The notes: generated from the sequence alone by a model not told the origin. Positions 8,467 to 16,849 are shown, counted from the first letter of the stretch. The stretch: 64,000 nt of DNA from CG1-02-35-72 sp045046885 (GCA_045046885.1 JASFYX010000023.1:90563-154562); one strand, 5' to 3'. A program made the numbers and translations.

Positions 8467-9305
8467 GATTTGTTAAATTCTTGGTATTCTCCTAATATTT
8501 TTAAATGAATGACCTCTTCTTTTAAAGCTTCAAGAGCGTTGGTGTAATGTTGATATGAATCAAAAACCACATCGACAAAAAAAGCGTATTCCCAAGGCTT
8601 TTCTATAATGGGCATCGACTGAATTTTAGATAAATTAAGTTTGTTTTTGGCCATAATTTGCAAAGCCCTTGTTAAGCTACCCGGTTGGTGTTTGGTAATA
8701 AATTTTAATGAAGCTTTATTTATTGTTGGGACTTCAAATTTTGGGTTGACACTATTTTGTAAGACAAAAAACCGTGTGGCATTATTTTTTATAGTCTGAA
8801 TGCTCTTTTCTAAAACATTGAGTTTGTATATATCGGCGGCGGCCAAACTCGCCACAGCACCTATATTTTTTAATTCTTGTATTCTGATGCGTTTGGCAAC
8901 CTGTGCCGTATCGGCATCTTCAACCAATTTGATGTGCGGATATTGTTTAAAATATTCACGTGTTTGCAACAAAGCCATTGGATGTGAGTAAACTGTTTTA
9001 ATATCGGCAATATTTTGATGAGGGAGCGCCATTAAATTTTGCTGAATGTTTATATACACTTCGCCCACAATTTTTAGCTGATTATTATCTATAATGGCAT
9101 AATTAGGAATAATAGCACCGGCAATAGAATTTTCTATGGCCATTACAGCAAATTGCGCTGTATTTGTATGTAAACTATTGGGGATGTCGTGAAAATGATC
9201 ACAGCTTACCAAATCGAATTCACTTTTAAAAAAACGACCAGCGGCTTCGTGGTGAAACGACCCTAATATTCCTTGAATAGCTACTTTTTTTAGTTTTTGT
9301 TTCAT
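8463..9305 (-). CDS. pheA: Prephenate dehydratase
   Basis: A 280-residue monofunctional prephenate dehydratase: residues about 8-185 are the catalytic domain, with VAIQGILGSFHHEAA, MAIENSIAGAI and NNATRFFVLQ (the family's TRF motif). Residues about 195-275 are an ACT regulatory domain (KASLKFITKHQPGSLTRALQIMAKNKLNLSKIQSMPI), which binds Phe for feedback inhibition. It makes phenylpyruvate. It is the first structural gene of pheA-aminotransferase-tyrA-DAHP synthase/mutase, and is directly preceded by a leader ORF and a terminator (see 9376-9447 and 9321-9343), so expression is probably controlled by attenuation as well as by the ACT domain. Confidence 0.95.
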   Translation of the reverse strand: MKQKLKKVAIQGILGSFHHEAAGRFFKSEFDLVSCDHFHDIPNSLHTNTAQFAVMAIENSIAGAIIPNYAIIDNNQLKIVGEVYINIQQNLMALPHQNIADIKTVYSHPMALLQTREYFKQYPHIKLVEDADTAQVAKRIRIQELKNIGAVASLAAADIYKLNVLEKSIQTIKNNATRFFVLQNSVNPKFEVPTINKASLKFITKHQPGSLTRALQIMAKNKLNLSKIQSMPIIEKPWEYAFFVDVVFDSYQHYTNALEALKEEVIHLKILGEYQEFNKS

Positions 9306-9320
9306 TTTTAATCCATAAAA

Positions 9321-9343
9321 AAAGCCTCGTTTAACGAGGCTTT
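9321..9343 (-). terminator. Intrinsic terminator/attenuator of the phe operon
   Basis: On the minus strand, the 9-bp stem AAAGCCTCG/CGAGGCTTT with a five-base loop is followed at once by seven U (template A 9317-9323) and then, twelve bases before the pheA ATG, by no further gene. It is therefore a strong intrinsic terminator placed between the leader ORF and pheA. Its first arm (AAGCCTC) can instead pair with GAGGCTT at the 3' end of the leader ORF (plus positions 9378-9384), giving a 7-bp antiterminator. Confidence 0.85.
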
Positions 9344-9375
9344 ATATTTTATATTGATGTCATTTATTACACATA

Positions 9376-9447
9376 CTAAGCCTCTTTTTTTATTGTAAAA
9401 TAAAAATAGAACCAATAATTTGTAAATGTAAAACGACTGTTATTCAT
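9376..9447 (-). CDS. Phe/Tyr leader peptide of the pheA operon
   Basis: A 23-codon ORF (ATG at 9447, TAG at 9378-9376). Its residues 11-17 are YWFYFYF, with further Phe at 6 and 8: nine of 23 codons are Phe, Tyr or Trp. It ends with GAG GCT TAG, whose GAGGCTT is complementary to the first arm of the terminator before pheA. A ribosome stalled at Phe17 would leave GAGGCTT free (it begins 12 nucleotides after that codon), while a ribosome reaching the stop would cover it. This is the classic geometry of an amino-acid attenuator. A-rich sequence (AACAAAACA) precedes the ATG, the usual flavobacterial initiation context. No protein family is claimed. Confidence 0.85.
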   Translation of the reverse strand: MNNSRFTFTNYWFYFYFTIKKEA

Positions 9448-9468
9448 TGTTTTGTTGTTATCAGGGAG

Positions 9469-9498
9469 CAAATCTATAAATTAAAATAATAAAAGCAA
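9469..9498 (-). promoter_or_regulatory. Promoter of the phe leader/operon (TTG-N19-TAGATTTG)
   Basis: On the minus strand a TTG (-33 element, plus positions 9496-9498) and TAGATTTG (-7 element, 9469-9476) are separated by exactly 19 bases, an exact match to the Bacteroidota sigma-ABfr consensus TTG-N17-23-TAnnTTTG. The start site would be near 9462, 15 bases before the leader ATG. It lies just after the stop of the hydrolase gene, so the aromatic operon has its own promoter. Confidence 0.75.
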
Positions 9499-9504
9499 TC
9501 TTTT

Positions 9505-10392
9505 TTAGTCTTTTTTTGATACGTTGTCTAAAATATGTAGTATTTCGTCTCTAACCATAGTATAATGTTTAAACATCAAAAAGTGGTTACCATCTTTTAT
9601 TTTAATCACTTTAAGATAGGGTTTTGAAACATGAGCTTCAATAAAAGCCGTATTGGCAAAGGGCACAATTTTATCTTTATCGCCGTGGTAATAGGTGATA
9701 GGCGTTGTTATTTTAGACCAATCTGATAAGAGTAAATTGAGTTCTTTTTCGTGTGATAATTTTTCGTCTTCGGCGACTCTAAAAGCGCGTGGTATAGCCC
9801 ATTTTGTCAGTTTCCAATAAGCCAATTTTCCGAGGATAAAATATTTTTCGTCATCCGGAGAAATAGCTGGTGCAATTAATATAGCATGTTTTATAATATC
9901 TGGATGTAAAACAGTGAGTTTTACGGCTACAGGCCCCCCATAAGACCAACCCATAACAACAGCTTTTTTAACATTGTTTTCTTTAAGGATGTTATAGGCG
10001 CTTTCGGCTTGTTCTTTTAAAGAAGTTTCAGACTTTCCATAATTGGAATAGCCATAACCCAAGCGGTCTATAGAAATTAAATTGGCTTTAGCACTTAAAG
10101 AAGAGTCCTTTAAATAACGGTAAAAATCTGATGAAGACCCGGGGGCTCCGTGTAAAAAAAGTACCGTTGGTAAATTGTTATTAAAGGGTTTAGAGGTAAT
10201 ATAACGCATCTTTTTCCCCTTGTAAGTTGTATGGTATATTTTAGGAGTCTGATTAACTTTTTTAAAAGATTTAACAATATCTTTATCACTCATTCTCAAA
10301 GAAATACAAGAGTTTGCAAAAGCCAAAAGCGACAGCATAGAAAAAGGAATTATAAGCCTTTTCTTCCTAAAAAAGCGTAAGTATTTTTTCAT
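9505..10392 (-). CDS. Alpha/beta-hydrolase lipoprotein
   Basis: A 295-residue alpha/beta-hydrolase. The N-terminus is basic, then hydrophobic, ending in a lipobox-like FANSC (Cys about 29), so it is probably a lipoprotein facing the periplasm. The catalytic set is visible: oxyanion motif FLHGAPGSS (about 79-87), nucleophile elbow GWSYGG (Ser about 150), acid in YYHGDKDKIVPF, and His in GNHFLMF. The substrate is unknown; esterase or lipase-like activity is only inferred from the fold. It is divergent from the GldA-like gene, the two starts being 99 bases apart. Confidence 0.8.
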   Translation of the reverse strand: MKKYLRFFRKKRLIIPFSMLSLLAFANSCISLRMSDKDIVKSFKKVNQTPKIYHTTYKGKKMRYITSKPFNNNLPTVLFLHGAPGSSSDFYRYLKDSSLSAKANLISIDRLGYGYSNYGKSETSLKEQAESAYNILKENNVKKAVVMGWSYGGPVAVKLTVLHPDIIKHAILIAPAISPDDEKYFILGKLAYWKLTKWAIPRAFRVAEDEKLSHEKELNLLLSDWSKITTPITYYHGDKDKIVPFANTAFIEAHVSKPYLKVIKIKDGNHFLMFKHYTMVRDEILHILDNVSKKD

Positions 10393-10491
10393 TTAGATAG
10401 TAGTTTAATCGGCTTTTTAAAAGCAGATATCGCTCAAAAATAAGTAATTTAGCACAAAGATTTGTTTCTTTGCGCAACAATACAATAATCT

Positions 10492-11181
10492 ATGTCGGTT
10501 AAGGTTTCAAAAATTACTAAAACTTATGATAATCAGAAAGCTTTAGATGCTGTCAGTTTTTCTGTAAAGCGAGGCGAAATTGTGGGAGTTTTAGGCCCAA
10601 ATGGTGCCGGAAAATCGACCTTATTTAAAATTTTAAGTGCTTGTTTAAAACCTACTTTGGGTACTGTAGAAATTAATGGTTTTTCTGTAAGTAAAAATCC
10701 CCTTGAGGTAAAAAAAAGTATTGGTTATTTACCCGAAAATAATCCGCTTTACCAAAATATGTACGTTAAAGAGTATCTGGCTTTTATTGCGGGTGTTCAT
10801 AAAGTTTCTAAAAATAATAGTGCTAAAATTATAAAGCAAGTAGGTCTTGAGCAAGAGGCTCATAAAAAAATTAACCAATTATCTAAAGGTTATAAGCAGC
10901 GGGTAGGTTTAGCATCTGCTTTATTGCACAATCCTTTGGTTATATTGTTAGATGAACCTACTACGGGATTAGACCCTAACCAACTTATAGAAATAAGAAG
11001 CTTGATAAAAGAAATTGGCACAACTAAAACGGTTTTATTTTCGTCGCATATTTTACAAGAAGTCACCGCTATTTGTCAACGTGTATTAATCTTTAATAAA
11101 GGACAATTGGTTGCCGATGTGTATTTAAAAGACCTTAAAGACGAGAATTTAGAAAGCCTTTTTAAACGCCTTACTTCTTAG
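10492..11181 (+). CDS. GldA-like ABC transporter ATPase, short form
   Basis: A 229-residue ABC ATPase with Walker A GPNGAGKST (about 36-44), Q-loop region YLPENNPLYQNMYVKEYLAF, signature LSKGYKQRVGLASALLHNP (about 130-148), Walker B VILLDEPTTGLDP and switch SSHI. YLPEN.PLY.NMYV.EYLAF and NQLSKGY.QRVGLA are as in GldA, the ATPase of the GldAFG transporter needed for flavobacterial gliding. Typical GldA proteins are nearly 300 residues. Here the stretch between the ATPase core (VADVYL) and the terminal NLESLFKRLT is missing, as if the beta-rich C-terminal accessory domain had been lost. No gldF/gldG is nearby. It may be true GldA in compact form or a paralogue. Confidence 0.7.
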   Translation: MSVKVSKITKTYDNQKALDAVSFSVKRGEIVGVLGPNGAGKSTLFKILSACLKPTLGTVEINGFSVSKNPLEVKKSIGYLPENNPLYQNMYVKEYLAFIAGVHKVSKNNSAKIIKQVGLEQEAHKKINQLSKGYKQRVGLASALLHNPLVILLDEPTTGLDPNQLIEIRSLIKEIGTTKTVLFSSHILQEVTAICQRVLIFNKGQLVADVYLKDLKDENLESLFKRLTS

Positions 11182-11716
11182 ATTGGGTTAAAGGCGGGTA
11201 GCCTTTTAAAACAGACAAAAACAAATTGTAATACATTTTTTCTTTTTCCTCAGGCGTCAAACTGTTTTTATAAGTATTTCTTATATGACTTTGCCAAATA
11301 AGTTTGTGTGTAGTTACTTCTCTAAAATCAATTGTAATGGTTTGTGTTGAGGCATTTCGCGGAATGGGAATTACACCTCCTATATTGATGCCTACATGAC
11401 GTGTTTGTTGTCCCATACCAACGCCTATTTGTGTGTTACTTTTGGCTTCTTTTTCATCTCTTTTTATACTGATGATGAGGTCGGCTTTTTTGGTAGAGGT
11501 AATTCCCTTTGTTTTTAAAGCCCTTGCTAAGGCGTTTACAAAGCGCGTGCTGTCAAGCGGTTTTAAATTCAATAATGTTTTTTGTGCTAAAATAAAAGTA
11601 GAAAATGTATTAAAATCTACTGTATCGTCGTAGTCGTAAGTTATTTTGGGTGCTGCGCCACAGCCGGCTAATAAAGCTAAACCGATTATAAGGAAAATAG
11701 GTCTTAGGTGTTTCAT
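11171..11716 (-). CDS. DUF4136 lipoprotein
   Basis: A 181-residue protein with a lipoprotein signal peptide (LALLAGC, Cys about 19) followed by a DUF4136 domain: the YDYDDTVDFNTFSTF start, DLIISIKRDE in the middle and the ITIDFREVTTHKLIWQSHI strand pair. The family is found in the envelope of Gram-negative bacteria, with no established function. The 3' end overlaps the convergent GldA-like gene by 11 bases. The start is 101 bases from the kdsA ATG on the opposite strand. Confidence 0.8.
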   Translation of the reverse strand: MKHLRPIFLIIGLALLAGCGAAPKITYDYDDTVDFNTFSTFILAQKTLLNLKPLDSTRFVNALARALKTKGITSTKKADLIISIKRDEKEAKSNTQIGVGMGQQTRHVGINIGGVIPIPRNASTQTITIDFREVTTHKLIWQSHIRNTYKNSLTPEEKEKMYYNLFLSVLKGYPPLTQSKK

Positions 11717-11794
11717 CTGTTAAAGAGTTAAAAGACTAAAAGTACTGATTTTTGTCGCAAATTTTATACCAATTCTTACAATGTTAGGAAATAC

Positions 11795-11802
11795 TATCTT
11801 TG
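11795..11802 (+). promoter_or_regulatory. -7 box of kdsA (TATCTTTG)
   Basis: TATCTTTG is an exact match to the phylum's -7 consensus TAnnTTTG and lies 14 bases before the ATG at 11817, predicting a start site near 11809. The -33 region (TTCTTAC, about 11773) is a weak match. This box lies inside the longer open frame that starts at 11781 and argues against that start. Confidence 0.5.
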
Positions 11803-11816
11803 TAAAAAATTTTGCT

Positions 11817-12635
11817 ATGCAACTCGAGTTGATTCCGAAAATAAAAAACACAACTTCTAATAATTTTTTTCTTTTAGCAGGCCCTTGCGCTATTGAAGGC
11901 GAAGAAATGGCACTGCGCATTGCCGAAAAAATTGCAACAATTACTGATAAACTAAAAATTCCTTATATTTTTAAAGGTAGTTTTAAAAAAGCCAATCGTT
12001 CTCGCATTGATAGTTTTACTGGTATAGGCGATGAAAAAGCACTGAAAATATTACAAAAAGTTGGACAAACTTTTGACCTTCCTACTGTAACAGATATTCA
12101 CGAAGCCAAAGATGCCGTTATGGCAGCCGCCTATGTTGATGTTTTGCAAATACCCGCTTTTTTAGTCCGCCAAACCGATTTAGTTGTGGCCGCAGCCAAA
12201 ACAGGAAGAGTTATTAATCTTAAAAAAGGACAATTTATGAGTCCTGAGAGTATGCAACACGCCGTAAAAAAAGTGATAGATTGTGGTAATACACAAGTTA
12301 TGCTTACAGATCGTGGGACAATGTTTGGCTATCAAGATATGGTAGTAGATTTTAGAGGTATTCCGGCTATGCAACAATACGCGCCAACAGTTTTAGATAT
12401 TACACATTCGCTACAACAACCCAATCAGAGTAGCGGTGTTACGGGTGGGAAGCCCGAATTGATAGAAACCATTGCCAAAGCCGGTGTAGCTGTGGGTGTT
12501 GATGGACTGTTTTTAGAAACCCATTTCGACCCAAGTATCGCCAAATCTGACGGTGCCAATATGCTTAAATTAGATTATTTAGAAGATTTATTGACTAAGT
12601 TAGTTGCTATACGTCAAACGGTAAACAGATTTTAG
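11817..12635 (+). CDS. kdsA: 3-deoxy-8-phosphooctulonate (KDO 8-P) synthase
   Basis: KdsA condenses phosphoenolpyruvate with arabinose 5-phosphate to give KDO 8-phosphate for the lipopolysaccharide inner core. The protein shows LLAGPCAIEG, FKGSFKKANRSRIDSF (the KdsA-specific KANRSS-like loop), DIHEAKDA, LQIPAFLVRQTDL, NLKKGQFMSP, DFRGIPAM and DITHSLQQPN. I place the start at 11817 (272 residues, MQLELIPKIK). The longer frame from 11781 adds 12 unconserved residues and would begin upstream of the likely transcription start. It is a relative of the DAHP synthase domain at 5389-6468. Confidence 0.95.
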   Translation: MQLELIPKIKNTTSNNFFLLAGPCAIEGEEMALRIAEKIATITDKLKIPYIFKGSFKKANRSRIDSFTGIGDEKALKILQKVGQTFDLPTVTDIHEAKDAVMAAAYVDVLQIPAFLVRQTDLVVAAAKTGRVINLKKGQFMSPESMQHAVKKVIDCGNTQVMLTDRGTMFGYQDMVVDFRGIPAMQQYAPTVLDITHSLQQPNQSSGVTGGKPELIETIAKAGVAVGVDGLFLETHFDPSIAKSDGANMLKLDYLEDLLTKLVAIRQTVNRF

Positions 12636-12676
12636 TATCAGGTATCAAGTACAAAGATCTAGTATTAGGGTTCTTA

Positions 12677-15232
12677 TTACCCACACTTAGAATGACCACA
12701 ATGCTTGCATTTTAAGCAGCCTTCAGAAAAAATAAGTCCATCTGGCGCGTTGCATTCGGGGCATTTTTTATCGGCGGCAGCCGTACCGTCTGGCACAAAT
12801 TGTTTTAAAGCACGAACCACACCATTTTTCCAAGTATTGATATTTTCGTCAAATAAATTGAGATTGTTTATCAAATCTATAACGTAAGGCATAGGCATAC
12901 CGTGGCGTAAAACACCCGATATAAGCTTGGCGTAATTCCAAAATTCTTTATCAAAAGATCTAGACAGCGCTTCGAAAGTAACTTTATAACCATCTTTATC
13001 TAAGAATTGGAAATCGTAACGCGAATGGCCTTCTTCGTCTCTATTTTTAATTATCCACCCCTTGGTTACCCATTGTGGTAAGATAAAAGCGTCGTCTATT
13101 TTACCTGTAAATATTTCGTAAGGACGGTTGTCTATCATCCCCACAACAGCCATCCATTTTTCGTATTCGTTTTGAAAACGGACAATGCGCGCTTCCAATC
13201 TTTTAGGACGTTTGGGCGCAAAGGTTTCAGCAAAAACACTTTCTTGACACGATTTATCGTCCTTCTTTTTGTCATTTGAGACCAAAATACCACTACGTGA
13301 ACCATCGCGGTAAACGGTAATACCTTTAAGGCCTTTTATCCACGATTCTATGTAAATATCACCTACCAAATCGGTACTGACATCACTGGCCAGATTAATA
13401 GTTGAACTGATAGAATGTGTGGTATATTTTTGAACCAAAGCTTGCATAGCCACACGTTTTTGCCAATCAATTTCGGTGGCAGTAGCGCCGGCATAGGGAC
13501 TTTCGTTAATGTCTGTTTTACCTGTGGCATTCATCCAAGTTTTAACACGAGGGTGATACACTTCAAATTCTTCGTAAGAATCGCCTAACTCATCAACATA
13601 AGCAACGGTAGCGTTTTTCTCTGACGGATTTACTTTTCGGCGGCGTTTGTACGACAATAAATAAACAGGCTCAATACCCGATGAAGTCTGCGCTAGCATA
13701 CTTAAACTTCCTGTTGGGGCTACGGTACTGATAGATATATTTCGGCGTCCGTAAGTCATCATACGTTTGTAGATTGTTGGGAACTCTGCTTTGAGCATTT
13801 TTACGAAGTCAGATTTTTCTTCTATTTCGGTATCAAAAACCCTAAAGGCGCCACGTGTAATCGCCATGTCGATACTGCTATCAAATTCGCCTTCTAATTT
13901 TTTACGCATAATGTTGTCGATTACTTCAAGGGATTCGTCTGTGTCAAATTTGAGACCTAAGGCGGCAATAGCATCGGCTAGAGCGGTAAAACCAAGACCT
14001 GTTCTGCGACCTGTTTTACCATTCTTAAACAAGAGTTTCCAAGTGTCTATTTCTACTTGTTTGATGTAATTTGGTTCTTTATCGTTTATTATTTTATTAA
14101 AAATACGATCGACAGCTTCGAGTTCAAGATCAACCAAATCGTCCATTAAGCGTTGGGTTTCATAGACTTTTTTATAGAATCCTTCAAAATCAAATGACGC
14201 GTTTTCTGTGAAAGGCTCTTTTACAAAACTGTATAAATTCACGGCAATTAGACGACAAGAATCGCCTCCTTGCATGGCAATTTCTGAACACGGATTGGTA
14301 GAGCTATTTTTAAATCCGGGATAAAAAGAAGAGGTTGAATAATAATGTTGTCTGTCCCAAAAAATAAGACCAGGTTCAGCTGTGTTATGCGCACATTTAA
14401 TAATGGTGTCCCATAATTTTTTAGCCTTAATAACTTTTTTATATTTTGGATTATCGCTGTCTATAGGCCAGCGTAAAGTATAATCGGCGTCTTTAATTAC
14501 GGCATTCATAAATTCGTCTGATAAACGGACAGAGATATTTGCGCCGGTTACTTTGCTCAAATCTTGTTTTACGGTTATAAAATCTTCAATATCGGGATGG
14601 GCAACATCCATAGTGAGCATGAGTGCCCCACGACGTCCGTTTTGAGCGACTTCTCTTGTCGTATTAGAAAAACGATTCATAAACGAAACAGCCCCTGTTG
14701 TGCTGCCAGCAGAGTTAGAAACTAAGGCATTATTAGGTCGTAAATTAGATAAATCTACCCCAACGCCACAGCGTCTTTTAAAGAGTTGTACCAATTGTTG
14801 ATCTGTGTAACAGATACCGCCATAAGAGTCGTAAATATCTGGCACAACAACACAATTAGACAACGAAGCAATCATTTGCTTATTCCCTAAAGCGGCCATC
14901 ACACTGCCTTGTGGAATGGCATATTTAAAGTTTTTAAACATTTCGAAAATGGCTTCTTCGGTAAGTAAAGAACGCGATTTTCCGTAGTCGGATAGTTTAG
15001 ATAAATCGGCGTCAATATGCTTGTATTTGGCTTCCATGCGCCCAAATTCTTTGGCCATTCGACGGTGCATATCATCGGGTGATTTTTCTAAATAATTACC
15101 TTTTGCATCTTTTACAGCGTACTTGTTCATCCAAGTTGTGGCGGCTAACTCATCTTGGTTAAAATAGGCTAAACAGGTTTCTAATACTTCCTTATAGGTG
15201 TAGGTTTTTGAAGAGGTTATCTGGTCAATCAT
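12677..15232 (-). CDS. nrdJ: Adenosylcobalamin-dependent ribonucleotide reductase (class II)
   Basis: An 851-residue class II reductase that converts ribonucleotides to deoxyribonucleotides using coenzyme B12, without needing oxygen. Visible features: LSNCVVVPD (N-terminal redox Cys), QNGRRGALMLTMDV, the active-site NPCSEIAM with radical-site Cys and Glu, the C-terminal half of the alpha/beta barrel with APTGSLSMLAQTSSGIEPVY, and a C-terminal Cys-rich zinc ribbon CPECNAPDGLIFSEGCLKC plus a final CGHSKCG. The last residues carry the redox-shuttle Cys pair. There is no cobalamin riboswitch that I can recognise in the 217 bases upstream. The gene is flanked by kdsA (convergent) and the oxidoreductase gene. 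Confidence 0.95.
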   Translation of the reverse strand: MIDQITSSKTYTYKEVLETCLAYFNQDELAATTWMNKYAVKDAKGNYLEKSPDDMHRRMAKEFGRMEAKYKHIDADLSKLSDYGKSRSLLTEEAIFEMFKNFKYAIPQGSVMAALGNKQMIASLSNCVVVPDIYDSYGGICYTDQQLVQLFKRRCGVGVDLSNLRPNNALVSNSAGSTTGAVSFMNRFSNTTREVAQNGRRGALMLTMDVAHPDIEDFITVKQDLSKVTGANISVRLSDEFMNAVIKDADYTLRWPIDSDNPKYKKVIKAKKLWDTIIKCAHNTAEPGLIFWDRQHYYSTSSFYPGFKNSSTNPCSEIAMQGGDSCRLIAVNLYSFVKEPFTENASFDFEGFYKKVYETQRLMDDLVDLELEAVDRIFNKIINDKEPNYIKQVEIDTWKLLFKNGKTGRRTGLGFTALADAIAALGLKFDTDESLEVIDNIMRKKLEGEFDSSIDMAITRGAFRVFDTEIEEKSDFVKMLKAEFPTIYKRMMTYGRRNISISTVAPTGSLSMLAQTSSGIEPVYLLSYKRRRKVNPSEKNATVAYVDELGDSYEEFEVYHPRVKTWMNATGKTDINESPYAGATATEIDWQKRVAMQALVQKYTTHSISSTINLASDVSTDLVGDIYIESWIKGLKGITVYRDGSRSGILVSNDKKKDDKSCQESVFAETFAPKRPKRLEARIVRFQNEYEKWMAVVGMIDNRPYEIFTGKIDDAFILPQWVTKGWIIKNRDEEGHSRYDFQFLDKDGYKVTFEALSRSFDKEFWNYAKLISGVLRHGMPMPYVIDLINNLNLFDENINTWKNGVVRALKQFVPDGTAAADKKCPECNAPDGLIFSEGCLKCKHCGHSKCG

Positions 15233-15410
15233 AGTTGTAATAGATGTTTTAATAAAAAAAGGTGATGTAAATTTATTTTAAAAAAATACAGTAATTAACA
15301 AGTGTCAAAAATCTTATTAACTTTTTATCGTTAATAACTAATTTAAAAAAAATAAGCACTCATAATGAAATAGTTATAATAAAAAATAAAACAAAATAGC
15401 CATAAATTAA

Positions 15411-15428
15411 ACCCCCTTTTTTTGGGGT
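15411..15428 (-). terminator. Weak hairpin terminator after the oxidoreductase gene
   Basis: Read on the minus strand, ACCCC-(A)7-GGGGGT forms a short stem 22 bases after the stop of the gene at 15450-16652, followed by TTTAATTT. The stem is only five pairs and the U-run is interrupted, so this is a modest call. Confidence 0.4.
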
Positions 15429-15449
15429 ATTATAACAAATTATCGGGTC

Positions 15450-16652
15450 TTATTTTCCATCTACAAAGTCTTGTAAATAGGTGAATCTCGGTGTGAGTTT
15501 ACCTTTAAAAGTCATACGCCCACGTTCTAAAACACCATCGGCATCACCGTTAAAAAAAGCGGGGATAATAGATTTAGAAAAGTGCTCGCCAAAACCGTCG
15601 GAAGCGTCAATTGGCAATTCGCAGGGCAGATTATCTACCGCCATGACTGCAATGGCATTGGGGTCTAAATAATCGGTTTCTTTTTCGTTAAGGACGTCAT
15701 AACCGTAAATGGGATTTTCTATGGTTGAAGACCTGATGGTACTAGCTACAGGGCCATCAATATCGCAACTAATATCGGCGACAACACTTATGTTAAAGTC
15801 GGGGTTTTTAGCATCATCTCTTGTAAAAATATAAGGGGCTCCTGAGGCGTAAAAATGACCAGCAATATACACATTGGCTACTTTGGCAAAAGGCATAAAA
15901 TTTCTTTCGAAAGGCTCGGGATTGCTAAAAAATTCTGAAAATACAAATGGTTTACCATCTTTTCGTTTCACGTAGCTATCTACATCAATTTGTGCAAAAA
16001 CAGCTTCGTTAAAAGTTTCGGTTAAAAAAGCGTTGGCTGTTACTTGTTTTAAGCCCATACCGTTGAGGATTTCAAAAGAGCCGTTACCCACACGTCCTTT
16101 ACCCGTTAAAACTATTTTTATAGCCGGTAATTTTAGAGCCTTTAAGGTTTTAATCAAATCTTGCTTATCGTGTAATTCTGAGGCTTTAGGGATTGTAAAA
16201 TTTTGTGACTTAAGTCCGTAGGTTCTTATCGCATTATAGGCACCTACAATACCGGCATAGCGGCCAAAAGCAACTAAACGGATTCCCTTTTTATCGGTTA
16301 AAACTTCGTGATCGTGAAGACTTATATTTTTATCTAAAATAGCTCTCAATAAATTGCGATTGTACGCTTGTTTTTTAATGGTATGTGAAAAGAAAAAATA
16401 TTTTTTATTGGGAATAAGCGCGTCAATTGGCACTTCTTTAACGCCTAAAAGAACATCACAATCGTCAAAATTATCAGTAAGTTTTATGCCAGCTGCTGTG
16501 TATTGGGCATCTTTATAAGCACGGACATCAGAAGGTTCTACTACAATTTCTAAATCGGGATATTTTTTAATTAATTTTTGACATGCTTTGGGCGATAAAA
16601 CAACGCGTCTATCTTGTGGTTTTTTACGTTCTTTGATGATAGCAATTTTCAT
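15450..16652 (-). CDS. Saccharopine/alanine-dehydrogenase-like NAD(P) oxidoreductase
   Basis: A 400-residue protein of the alanine dehydrogenase/transhydrogenase fold. The N-terminus (KIAIIKERKKPQDRRVVLSP) is that of saccharopine dehydrogenase (lysine-forming) and alanine dehydrogenase relatives. IKIVLTGKGRVGNGSFEIL (about 178-196) is the dinucleotide-binding loop, and VVADISCDIDGPVASTIRSSTIENPIYGYD is the C-terminal substrate-side motif of saccharopine dehydrogenase-like proteins. Flavobacteria usually annotate it only as an oxidoreductase. Whether it acts on saccharopine is not shown: no lysine-degradation genes are adjacent. It is monocistronic, between nrdJ and ssrA. Confidence 0.7.
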   Translation of the reverse strand: MKIAIIKERKKPQDRRVVLSPKACQKLIKKYPDLEIVVEPSDVRAYKDAQYTAAGIKLTDNFDDCDVLLGVKEVPIDALIPNKKYFFFSHTIKKQAYNRNLLRAILDKNISLHDHEVLTDKKGIRLVAFGRYAGIVGAYNAIRTYGLKSQNFTIPKASELHDKQDLIKTLKALKLPAIKIVLTGKGRVGNGSFEILNGMGLKQVTANAFLTETFNEAVFAQIDVDSYVKRKDGKPFVFSEFFSNPEPFERNFMPFAKVANVYIAGHFYASGAPYIFTRDDAKNPDFNISVVADISCDIDGPVASTIRSSTIENPIYGYDVLNEKETDYLDPNAIAVMAVDNLPCELPIDASDGFGEHFSKSIIPAFFNGDADGVLERGRMTFKGKLTPRFTYLQDFVDGK

Positions 16653-16689
16653 AAATCTCTAATTGTTAATTAAAATATGCACACAGTGC

Positions 16690-16745
16690 AAGGTTTTTGT
16701 TTTTAAGTCAGAAGACCAAAGTCGGAAGCTAGAAGTATTTAATAC
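16690..16745. repeat. Degenerate GTCAGAAG/GTCGGAAG short-repeat patch
   Basis: The stretch contains AGTCAGAAG, AAGTCGGAAG and TAGAAG in quick succession, the kind of mosaic of 7- to 9-base units seen between genes of many flavobacteria. A comparable patch (TCAGGTATCAAGTAC) lies after kdsA at 12639-12655. No coding or RNA signal is visible. Confidence 0.4.
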
Positions 16746-16841
16746 TAAGGGGCTTTATACGACCTCAAAAATTTTGTGCTAAATTAGGGGTATTTGCTAA
16801 GATTAACAAGTAAAGTTATACATTTGCATCCCTTTGTAATA

Positions 16842-16849
16842 TATCTTTG
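16842..16849 (+). promoter_or_regulatory. -7 box(es) of ssrA
   Basis: TATCTTTG at 16842-16849 matches TAnnTTTG and lies 33 bases before the mature tmRNA 5' end, which suits a short 5' precursor. A second exact match, TACATTTG, is at 16819-16826, with TTG at 16794-16796 as a possible -33 element (22-base spacing). Either could serve, or both in tandem. Confidence 0.45.

Noticed and set aside
11781..11816. Longer kdsA frame starting at 11781
   Set aside because: It adds 12 unconserved residues and would start before the TATCTTTG promoter box at 11795-11802; the ATG at 11817 gives the usual KdsA N-terminus.
15233..15449. Cobalamin riboswitch upstream of the B12-dependent reductase nrdJ
   Set aside because: I looked for the B12-box type conserved core and the long folded leader and saw only AT-rich sequence and a short hairpin belonging to the next gene.
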